From: Syntrophomonas sp.
GTDB lineage: Bacteria > Bacillota > Syntrophomonadia > Syntrophomonadales > Syntrophomonadaceae
Direction of reading: 5' to 3'
DNA: 64,000 bases
Assembly (NCBI GenBank): GCA_016841425.1
Contig: JAENZE010000001.1
Span: 372,001-436,000 of the forward strand
Part shown: positions 26,027 through 32,743 of the stretch, one piece after another
How the letters are laid out: every line of letters starts with the position of its first letter
Numbering within the stretch: position 1 is the stretch's first letter
Position numbers and translations under genes: made by a program
The notes under the pieces: generated by a model
Databases searched by the model: none
Told to the model about the DNA's origin: nothing
What the model saw: the letters and a program-made list of their open reading frames with translations, nothing else

Positions 26027-26553
26027 ATTATATCTTCCCTTCTACAGATTTTTATTTGTTAACAACTTCACAAGAGCCTGTGATTTATCTGAAATTCAAA
26101 TAATTAAACAGACCGGATAAGCGGTTTTTAATTTTTTTAACCATCCTCAAAAACTGATAATATTTAGTTTTTGCCTAAATAACTGCAATAGTGCGATACG
26201 AAATTTTTATAATATTTTTTTCAGACCATAATTTCGGGCCCAATATATACCGACCTGTCTGAGACATCATCAGGATCCGTAAGATTCCGCATCCAAAACA
26301 ATTCAGACAGAATAATCCAACCACCCTAAAACCATTCAAATGTCTGCCAAATAACCAAATAAAAGAGCAAAATTTATGAATAATTCCTGTCTGCCCGGTA
26401 AAGGAAAATGGCCCCGGTACCTCCCTCCTTGGTAACTCTTAACTTTGATTTCATGCAAGATTTATACCATTGTCGAAAAAATTAGATTTATGCTGGTTCG
26501 TGGAAAAGAAATCAGACAATAAGCTATCAAATTGTCCTGTGAAATATATAAAA
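26027..26553. other. AT-rich gap upstream of the DUF1646 gene; no gene seen
   Basis: This stretch must contain the DUF1646 promoter and leader (minus strand). Runs of T near 26130-26140 and 26200-26222 are the only obvious features. No reading frame with a ribosome-binding site was found on either strand. Confidence 0.45.
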
Positions 26554-26593
26554 GGTGTCAGCTTCTTGGATAAATGTTCAAGAAACTGACACT
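26554..26593. repeat. Hairpin with GGTGTCAG/CTGACACT outer stem (second copy of the 13919 element)
   Basis: GGTGTCAG (26554-26561) and CTGACACT (26586-26593) are separated by 24 nt, exactly the spacing seen at 13920-13959. Inner arms CTTCTTG and CAAGAAA extend the stem with one mismatch. A weak T-tail follows. There is no gene immediately upstream on the plus strand to terminate, so a regulatory role is worth considering. Confidence 0.6.
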
Positions 26594-26742
26594 TATTGTG
26601 ACTTATCGTTGATGGTTAACTTAAGAATGCGCTTCCCTACAATATTCACATCAACTTTGCTGATGAATGCGCTGCAAAATCAGTGATACACCTAAACTAA
26701 GTTTTTCTTATTTCATGTTTCCTTAGATCTCATTCTAATAAT

Positions 26743-26801
26743 CTGACACCACTTTTATATTGCTAACAGTGTTATTGCCAATATATAGACAATCTGTTAG
26801 C
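26743..26801 (+). promoter_or_regulatory. Putative activator sites upstream of the second sigma-54 promoter
   Basis: CTGACAC (26743-26749) starts 67 bp before the -24 box, the same distance as CTGACAC (13952-13958) before the first sigma-54 promoter. A perfect 8-bp inverted repeat GCTAACAG (26762-26769) / CTGTTAGC (26794-26801), also with a 24-nt spacer, lies between it and the promoter. These may bind the CBS-PAS activator or another regulator. Confidence 0.45.
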
Positions 26802-26809
26802 TATAAAAA

Positions 26810-26826
26810 TTGGCATGTTAATTGCA
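26810..26826 (+). promoter_or_regulatory. Sigma-54 (-24/-12) promoter of CoA-transferase pair 2
   Basis: TTGGCATG-TTAA-TTGCA has the conserved GG and GC with correct spacing and closely matches the promoter at 14019-14035. It lies about 365 bp upstream of the second CoA-transferase alpha gene, on the same strand. Confidence 0.9.
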
Positions 26827-27190
26827 AGATAGATCAACAGTTACAGTAAGGAAACCATTAAATGCAGGGTCTTATAAGAAGGTGTTAAAATGCAGTGCTA
26901 AATGGGGAAAGCCTAATAACCAAAAAGAGTTTTTTGACCTAAACATTTCGGTTATAGATCCCGAACAACTCATAGTGCTGGCCCCGGGTGTTCCAGATAC
27001 GATAAATAAGCCTGTAAATGGTATACTGAAAAAGACTGGGGCAGGGAAAGGAGATGAAAAGCACTCGTAATCAGGGGTAAATAGCTGGAATGAAGGTGCT
27101 AACAAGTACTTCACTACAGGACTGAATTGGCAAATGTATTTGTATATATTTGCGAAGTCAATACATAATAAGTTTAAAAGGAGGATTAAA
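26827..27190 (+). other. Long 5' leader of CoA-transferase pair 2
   Basis: About 350 bp are transcribed before the alpha gene if the sigma-54 promoter is used. The leader contains AGAAGG followed by a three-codon frame ATG CAG TGC TAA (26890-26901). An open frame runs to 27070 whose product (with DPEQLIVLAPGVPD) is not recognised and lacks a convincing start. It may be a gene remnant or non-coding regulatory sequence. Confidence 0.4.
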
Positions 27191-28003
27191 ATGAAGGAGA
27201 AACTAATGTCTTTGTCACAGGCCGCTGATCTGATACAGGACGGGATGCTATTGGCTCTGGGTGGCAATGCAATGCATAGAAACCCCACTCTCTTTGCTTT
27301 AGAGTTGGCCCGTCGTCCCCTCAAGGGTCTTAAAGTATGTGGAGCAGCACCGGGAATAGCAACTGATTACCTGATGGCTCAGGTTGACACAGCCTACTTC
27401 GGTTTCTTTGGACTGGAAAACGAAGCGGGATTGGCTCCTCAAATGCGTAAATACATGGAAGGAGATGGACCAGCCCGCGCTATCGAAGGTTCTTGAACTG
27501 CCCAGATACACGCTCTCCGTGCGGGAGCATATGGGGTACCCTTCTTACCTGTAGGTGGGATGTGGGGCAGTGACCTGGTTGCTAAAAACCCGGATTTTTA
27601 CCACATATATAAAAATCCCTGGGGTGACGATGAAGTGGTGTGTGTAAGGGCACTTGTTCCAGATTATGCAATTCTTCATGTTCAGGAAGCAGATATTTAT
27701 GGTAATGCACGTATACTTGGTCCCAGCTATCAAGATGCATTAATGGCCAGAGCTGCCAAGAAGGTAATTTTAACCACGGAACGTATCGTGGGAACTTACC
27801 GCATGCAGGAAGAACCGAAGTTAACCGCTATTCCTCACTTCCTGGTCGAAGCAGTGGTTGAACTGCCCGGTGGAGCAAAACCGGGAATCTGTTATCCCGA
27901 GTATCTGACCGTAGACTGGGCTGACCACAAAGCTTATCAAAAAGCTGTGAAGGCAGACGAAGTCAAGCAATTTGCAGACAAAATGTTAGAAGGGAGGGCA
28001 TAA
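27191..28003 (+). CDS. CoA-transferase family alpha subunit (pair 2) interrupted by an in-frame TGA at codon 102
   Basis: Two matching halves lie in one frame: MKEKLMSLSQAADLIQDGM... to IEGS, and TAQIHALRAGAYGVPFLPVG to the stop at 28001-28003. They are separated only by TGA at 27494-27496. Read through, the product has 270 residues, including ILHVQEADIYGNARI and KKVILTTERIVGTY as in the alpha subunit of pair 1. The frame after the TGA stays open for 168 codons, and the beta gene follows after 2 bp. Three explanations remain: selenocysteine insertion (a hairpin lies 16 nt on), a fresh nonsense mutation, or a sequencing error. AAAAGGAGG precedes ATG 27191. Function by family: CoA transfer or a related CoA-ester reaction. 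Confidence 0.75.
27501..27535 (+). promoter_or_regulatory. Candidate bacterial SECIS-like hairpin after the in-frame TGA
   Basis: GCTCTC (27512-27517) pairs with GGGAGC (27523-27528), with one wobble, around the loop CGTGC (27518-27522). A lower stem CCCA (27501-27504) / TGGG (27532-27535) can extend it. The loop starts 21 nt after the TGA and has a G within its first two bases, which satisfies loose published bacterial SECIS rules. Short GC stems in coding DNA are common, so this is suggestive only. Confidence 0.35.
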
Positions 28004-28005
28004 AT

Positions 28006-28752
28006 ATGGAATTCGGCAAAGATTATGGCAAACCGGAAATGTTCGCAACAGCGGTTATGCGCGAAATAAAAGACGGCGAAATCGTATTTCACGGCCTCGC
28101 TTCTTCAACTCCTATGGTAGTAATGAAAGCCGCCAAAGCTTTGGGAAAAGACTTCACCTATGTTACTCTGAGCGATGGTGTAGATCATGACTGGAATCGT
28201 CCTCCCTATGTAGCATCAACTTTGACTGAGAACACTTACACCGGATCAGTGGCTACTTTCGGACTGGATGAAATATTTGACCTGTATGCCTCTGGCAAGG
28301 GTGATATCGCCTTTCTATCCTGTTTGCAGATTGATAAAACAGGAAGAATAGCTATGTCCTATGTTGGCGGTGACTATGATCATCCAAAACTCAGAGGACC
28401 TGGTGGTGCAGGCAGTGCAACTCTTACTCCGGTAACCAAAAGAACTATAATATGGAAAACAGCTCATGACAAAAGAACCATGGTTGAGCATGTCGAGTTT
28501 GCAACTACCTCGCCCGCAGTAGATAAAGAGTTCACCCTGATTACTCCTTTGTGTATTTTCCGCAAACCGGTTGGAGAAAAGCTTTTGAAACTGGAATGCA
28601 TCTTCCCATATACAACTGTTGATGAGGTGAAAGAAAATACCGCCTGGGTGATCGACGAGACTGAAGTGCCGGTTATGGCGCCTCCAACTGAAGAAGAGCT
28701 GGCAGCATTAAAGAAAGTAGATCCAAACAATATTCTGGCTTTTGAATTCTAA
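28006..28752 (+). CDS. CoA-transferase family beta subunit (pair 2), probable active-site variant
   Basis: The 248-residue protein aligns with the beta subunit of pair 1 (IKDGEIVFHG versus FKDGELAIFG; GPGGAGSATLTP versus GSGGANEIAT; FPYTTVDEVKENTAW versus YPFSSIEEIKENTGW). At the position of the catalytic Glu50 it reads TLSDGVDHD, so Ser56 replaces Glu and an Asp follows. This suggests different chemistry, for instance a CoA-ester hydrolase as known for the CoA-transferase-fold enzyme IpdAB, or a catalytic residue supplied by the alpha subunit. It starts 2 bp after the alpha stop with AAGGGAGGG upstream. The frame is intact, arguing against an old pseudogene. Confidence 0.85.
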   Translation: MEFGKDYGKPEMFATAVMREIKDGEIVFHGLASSTPMVVMKAAKALGKDFTYVTLSDGVDHDWNRPPYVASTLTENTYTGSVATFGLDEIFDLYASGKGDIAFLSCLQIDKTGRIAMSYVGGDYDHPKLRGPGGAGSATLTPVTKRTIIWKTAHDKRTMVEHVEFATTSPAVDKEFTLITPLCIFRKPVGEKLLKLECIFPYTTVDEVKENTAWVIDETEVPVMAPPTEEELAALKKVDPNNILAFEF

Positions 28753-28782
28753 AACTTAGAATTTAAGAATTAGGCAGAAACG

Positions 28783-28832
28783 GCGGGACAGCACAAGGCA
28801 TCTTATTTGTTTCTTGTGAATCCCGCTTTTTT
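28783..28832 (+). terminator. Rho-independent terminator after CoA-transferase pair 2
   Basis: GCGGGA (28783-28788) pairs with TCCCGC (28821-28826), inner arms CACAAG/CTTGTG add six pairs, and TTTTTT follows at 28827-28832. It closes the second sigma-54 transcription unit. Confidence 0.88.
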
Positions 28833-29017
28833 CCTGTTCAAGATCAAAAATTAGGTCGGGTCAGCGCCCCTGGTCTATGATAAGTTTGCTACCAGGATAA
28901 TTTGTTCTAATGCACAATAGGAAAAAATTTGTATGCCAGATAAATATTTTACAATAGTTTGCGGCGCTATTAGTTTAGAATAGAGTAAAGACTTCTTTTA
29001 AGCTGAATTTTTATGAA

Positions 29018-29107
29018 AGGCAGGTGACTTATGCCTGGTTGATTAGGATAGAAATATCCGAGGTCGACAGCCTGAAGCTAAAACTTGGGTAAACCAGGCT
29101 TACGGTT
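29018..29107 (+). promoter_or_regulatory. Structured, switch-like leader of the CoA-disulfide reductase gene
   Basis: GCCTGGTT (29033-29040) can pair with AACCAGGC (29092-29099), enclosing a GGATA-GAAA-TATCC hairpin (29046-29059). The 3' arm can instead pair with AGCCTG (29069-29074), and the 5' arm can pair with AGGCA (29018-29022). The 3' arm covers the only likely ribosome-binding site (CCAGG) 10 nt before the ATG. Competing pairings over a ribosome-binding site suggest translational control. I could not match it to a known riboswitch class. Confidence 0.45.
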
Positions 29108-30772
29108 ATGAAGAAAAAAGTATTAATAGTAGGTGGTGTGGCAGGAGGAGCCAGTTCTGCGTGTCGCTTGAGGCGTCTGGATGAAGAAGCAGAAATCATA
29201 ATGTTTGAACGCGGGGCAGATATATCTTTTGCTAACTGTGGTCTTCCCTACTATGTCGGTGGGGTTATCGAGCAGCGAAAGAAACTGCTGGTGCAGACTC
29301 CTAAAGCGATGCGCAGCCGGTTTAACATCGATGTTCGTACCATGAGTGAGGTTTCAAAGATATTCCCAGCTGAAAAAAGGGTAGTAATAAAAAATTTACT
29401 TAATGATACCAGCTATGAAGAAAATTATGATTACCTGGTATTATCTCCCGGAGCACAGCCAGCCCTGCATGATATACCAGGAATTAATAAGGGGAATGTG
29501 TTCGTGGTCAGAAATGTACCGGATAGTGATGCCATAAAGCAGTATATCGAGATAAACAAACCGTCTGCTGCTGCGGTCGTAGGAGCTGGCTATATTGGTC
29601 TGGAAATGGCTGAGATGCTTAAAGAATCAGGATTAAAAGTGACAATAGTAGAAGCTGCCGAACAGATCATGGGAGCATTGGACCCGGACATGGCTGCTAT
29701 CGTTCAGGAATATATTCAAAAGCACGGAATTGATATAATTCTCTCTGATAAAGTAGTAGCCATGGAGGGCAGCGATCAAGTTGAAAATATTCAGCTGGAA
29801 AGCGGTAAATCAGTTTCTGCCCAAATAGTTATTATGGGCGCTGGAGTGAAACCAGAAGTGTGGCTGGCTAAAGAGGCTGGTTTAGCTATCGGCACTACTG
29901 GCGGTATACTGGTTGATGATTATCTGCAGACTTCTGATCCCCATATATATGCGGCAGGAGACGCTATACAGATAAAAGATTTCGTTACCGGTGATGACAG
30001 TCTGGTTCCTCTGGCCGGACCAGCCAACCGGCAGGGATGGATAGTAGCCAATAATATTTGTGGACGCAAGATTAAATATACTGGTTCTCAGGGGACTTCG
30101 ATTGTAAAAATTATGGATATGGTGGCCGGAGGTACCGGACAAAATGAAAAACAGCTGAAGAGAAAAAATATAGAGTATTTAGTTTGCCATGCTCATCCCT
30201 TTTCTCATGCTACCTATTATCCGGGTAGCACTCAAATGACCATCAAACTTTTGTTTACACCTAAAGAAGGTGAAATTCTGGGTGCTCAAGTAGCAGGATA
30301 TAGTAATGTAGATAAAACCATAGATGTGCTGGCCACTGCCATCCGGGCGGATATGACTGTATACGATTTATTAGAACTGGAACTTGCTTATGCACCTCCA
30401 TTTTCCTCGGCCAAGAGTCCTCCTAATATGGTAGGGTATGTGGCAGCCAATATATTGGATAATAGTATTGACAGCGTAAGATGGGAAGAAGTAATGGACC
30501 TGGTTGAAGGCGGGGCTTTCTTAATCGATACCCGAATGCCCAATGAAGTAGAAAAAGGGTCTGTACCCGGTGCATATAACATTCCAGTTGACAACCTTCG
30601 TGAGCGGCTGGATGAGATACCTGAAGATAAGGAGATATGTGTATTTTGTCAGGTAGGATTGAGATCATATATCGCCAACCGGATACTTAAACAAAACGGA
30701 TTTAAAACCAGGAATATAAGCGGTGGATATAAACTATATCAATCTCTAAAAAACTGCCAGGTGATTAATTAA
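29108..30772 (+). CDS. CoA-disulfide reductase-type flavoprotein fused to a rhodanese domain
   Basis: The 554-residue protein has an FAD Rossmann motif (VLIVGGVAGGASSACRLRR), the single redox cysteine Cys44 in SFANCGLPYYVGG, a central NAD(P)H-binding motif (VVGAGYIGLEMAEML) and a dimerisation domain. A C-terminal rhodanese domain from about residue 465 has the persulfide cysteine in FCQVGLRSY. This is the CoADR-RHD arrangement, which reduces CoA disulfide, CoA persulfide or polysulfide with NAD(P)H. It could keep CoA in the thiol form needed by the neighbouring CoA-transferases (inference). The gene is alone between terminators and has an unusual structured leader and a weak ribosome-binding site. 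Confidence 0.92.
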   Translation: MKKKVLIVGGVAGGASSACRLRRLDEEAEIIMFERGADISFANCGLPYYVGGVIEQRKKLLVQTPKAMRSRFNIDVRTMSEVSKIFPAEKRVVIKNLLNDTSYEENYDYLVLSPGAQPALHDIPGINKGNVFVVRNVPDSDAIKQYIEINKPSAAAVVGAGYIGLEMAEMLKESGLKVTIVEAAEQIMGALDPDMAAIVQEYIQKHGIDIILSDKVVAMEGSDQVENIQLESGKSVSAQIVIMGAGVKPEVWLAKEAGLAIGTTGGILVDDYLQTSDPHIYAAGDAIQIKDFVTGDDSLVPLAGPANRQGWIVANNICGRKIKYTGSQGTSIVKIMDMVAGGTGQNEKQLKRKNIEYLVCHAHPFSHATYYPGSTQMTIKLLFTPKEGEILGAQVAGYSNVDKTIDVLATAIRADMTVYDLLELELAYAPPFSSAKSPPNMVGYVAANILDNSIDSVRWEEVMDLVEGGAFLIDTRMPNEVEKGSVPGAYNIPVDNLRERLDEIPEDKEICVFCQVGLRSYIANRILKQNGFKTRNISGGYKLYQSLKNCQVIN

Positions 30773-30786
30773 TAAACAGTCGGTTG

Positions 30787-30820
30787 CTGAGGGGCAGGTG
30801 CAGGAGCACCTGCCCCTCAG
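30787..30820 (+). terminator. Perfect 15-bp hairpin after the CoA-disulfide reductase gene
   Basis: CTGAGGGGCAGGTGC (30787-30801) and GCACCTGCCCCTCAG (30806-30820) form a perfect 15-bp stem with an AGGA loop, extended by CGG/CCG outside. No T-run follows. It probably terminates the transcript and marks the right border of the catabolic block. The remainder up to 31017 shows no gene. Confidence 0.75.
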
Positions 30821-31017
30821 GCCGATGAAGGAAGGATTACAATTTATGTTCGGAGTCACAAATTTTAAGCCCACTCAATCATTGTACGCTAGTACGCCTG
30901 ATTGGAAGACGTTTTTTGCGTTTTGATCTTCACTCCTGGAAATTAATTCTTTTCTGCTCCTTTACCGTTCTGCATACAATACACCCACTCTAATCAGATT
31001 TTAATAAGGAAGGATTC

Positions 31018-31146
31018 CTGCTGCCCTCTTTTATTGCTGTGGTCATGACCTTAGTTATATTGGCATATATTTGTATGAACGTAAATGTAAAAAAGCTTCT
31101 AAGAGAGGGGCCAAAGAGGAATGGAGAAACGCCGGGAAGTATTTAA
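31018..31146 (+). CDS. Possible CTG-initiated small membrane protein ahead of yqfC
   Basis: AAGGAAGGA at about 31007-31014 is followed by CTG CTG and an open frame of 42 codons overlapping yqfC by 26 bp. The product has one hydrophobic segment (SFIAVVMTLVILAYICMNV) and a basic tail (KKLLREGPKRN). CTG starts are rare; GTG 31039 or ATG 31045 would be alternatives without a ribosome-binding site. It is worth keeping only if relatives have it. Confidence 0.3.
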   Translation: MLPSFIAVVMTLVILAYICMNVNVKKLLREGPKRNGETPGSI

Positions 31147-31399
31147 TCGAGTAATGGCAGATTTTCTTGAAATACCTAAAGATTTGGTAATGGATATTCC
31201 CAAACTTACCATGGTGGGAAGAAATGAATTATATATTGAAAATCACCGGGGAATTATTGAGTACAGGGTCGATATGCTGAGAATTAATCTCAGCCGGGGG
31301 TTTATCGAGATACAGGGTGATAACCTGGAAATTAAAACATTAATGCCGGAGGAATTATTTCTTATAGGGGATGTGCATGCCGTAATATTTCGGGATTAG
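31121..31399 (+). CDS. yqfC: Sporulation protein YqfC
   Basis: The 92-residue protein matches YqfC: IPKDLVMDIPKLTMVGRNEL, then IENHRGIIEY and ISLSRG-type INLSRGFIEIQGD. In Bacillus the gene is in the sigma-E regulon and is paired with yqfD, as here. AGAGG lies just upstream of the ATG. Its presence supports an endospore-forming host. The molecular role is unknown. Confidence 0.92.
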   Translation: MEKRREVFNRVMADFLEIPKDLVMDIPKLTMVGRNELYIENHRGIIEYRVDMLRINLSRGFIEIQGDNLEIKTLMPEELFLIGDVHAVIFRD

Positions 31400-31417
31400 C
31401 CAGAAGGGAGTGTTAAA

Positions 31418-32638
31418 ATGGGGAACAAGTTCTTTGACCATTTTGGAGGTGTTGTAACCATTAAGCTCCTGGGCTTAAGACCAGAAAAAATAATCAACAT
31501 GGCCCTGGCACGGGGCATCTTTGTATGGGACCTAAAAAAGGACCAGAACTTTATGAATTTCAGAATCAGGAGCAGTGGATACGAAGCCCTGAAGAGTTTG
31601 GCGGATGAACATGGTTATGAACTGGAAGTGATAGACAAAAAGGGATTACCGTTTATGAAGTCAACTATCAAAAGACGGATTGGCTTTCTAGGGGGTGCAC
31701 TTGGGTTTATAATGGCTTTGTATATCCTCTCGTCTTTTGTATGGTTTATTAACGTGAGCGGAAATGAGAAAATCGACGACCATACCATACTTAAGACCGC
31801 CTCCCAATATGGTTTGCATAAAGGGGCTGCCAGGTGGAATTTTAGCCGGGAGGAAACAGAGCAGGCCATGCTGCGGGATATAAAAGAGCTCACTTATATA
31901 AAAATTGAAATAAGGGGTGTAAAGGCTGATATACAAGTAGTTGAGAAAATATTACCCGCTGATGAGGTTACCGGTCCCTGCCACCTGCTGGCCGGGAAAG
32001 ATGGTGTGATTGAAGAGATATTGATATTAGAAGGCCAGGCCCAGGTCAGGGAAGGAGATGCAGTAGCACGAGGAGATGTGCTTATATCAGGGATCGTATT
32101 CCCTGAACCAAACCCATATATGCCTGAGGAACTAAATCAAGACTTAAATCCTTATCTAGTAAGGGCAAGAGGAATAGTGAAAGCCAGAGTGTGGTATGAA
32201 GGATATGGGGAATGCAGTCTTTACGAGGAATCTCTCAAATTTACCGGGCAGGAGAAAAAATTGATATACATTAAATCTCCCTGGAATGACTTTAAAATAT
32301 TCGGTGATGATAGAAAGGAGTTTAAACTTTTTGAAACCAGTGAGAATAAAAAAACTATTACTACCCCCCTGGGAGAATTTGTTTTATTAAAGATAGTGGA
32401 AGAAGAACAGGTGGCAGAAGTAAAAGAATATACAGAAAAAGAAGCTGCTGGAATTGCTAAAGAGAAAGCCTTGAAAAGCTTGCAGGGAAAAATCGGCAAA
32501 TCGCAGCAGGTCAGTGATTCAAAAATAGAAGTCCTGTCTTCACCCAGTGAATCAGTTATGAGAATAAAGGTAGCAGTAGAAGCTATAGAAGATATTGCTC
32601 TGCCTGAACCAATAAATACAGGCGAAAATGGCAATTGA
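31418..32638 (+). CDS. yqfD: Sporulation protein YqfD
   Basis: The 406-residue protein has a soluble N-terminal part, one transmembrane segment at about residues 90-110 (IGFLGGALGFIMALYILSSFVWFINVSGN) and a long extracytoplasmic region with POTRA-like and beta-rich segments, as in YqfD. It follows yqfC by 18 bp with GAAGGGAG upstream. YqfD is a mother-cell sporulation protein in Bacillus; its action is not well defined. Confidence 0.92.
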   Translation: MGNKFFDHFGGVVTIKLLGLRPEKIINMALARGIFVWDLKKDQNFMNFRIRSSGYEALKSLADEHGYELEVIDKKGLPFMKSTIKRRIGFLGGALGFIMALYILSSFVWFINVSGNEKIDDHTILKTASQYGLHKGAARWNFSREETEQAMLRDIKELTYIKIEIRGVKADIQVVEKILPADEVTGPCHLLAGKDGVIEEILILEGQAQVREGDAVARGDVLISGIVFPEPNPYMPEELNQDLNPYLVRARGIVKARVWYEGYGECSLYEESLKFTGQEKKLIYIKSPWNDFKIFGDDRKEFKLFETSENKKTITTPLGEFVLLKIVEEEQVAEVKEYTEKEAAGIAKEKALKSLQGKIGKSQQVSDSKIEVLSSPSESVMRIKVAVEAIEDIALPEPINTGENGN

Positions 32639-32743
32639 ATGCCTTCATGTGCTATAATTACTAAGATAAAATACTTGGTAAAATAGCTCCAGGTATATTT
32701 TTTTAACGATAGTGTATATCATATGTTTGGAGGGAAACCCTTA

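Noticed and set aside
26822-27070. Open frame downstream of the second sigma-54 promoter as a gene
   Set aside because: Its first codon lies inside the -12 box, so it could not be on the transcript, and no later start has a convincing ribosome-binding site. It is listed only as an unexplained leader.
29018-29107. Assignment of the CoA-disulfide reductase leader to a known riboswitch (c-di-GMP-I, SAM, Moco types considered)
   Set aside because: The GAAA-capped stem is reminiscent of c-di-GMP-I, but the required core sequences are absent, so it is reported only as a structured leader.
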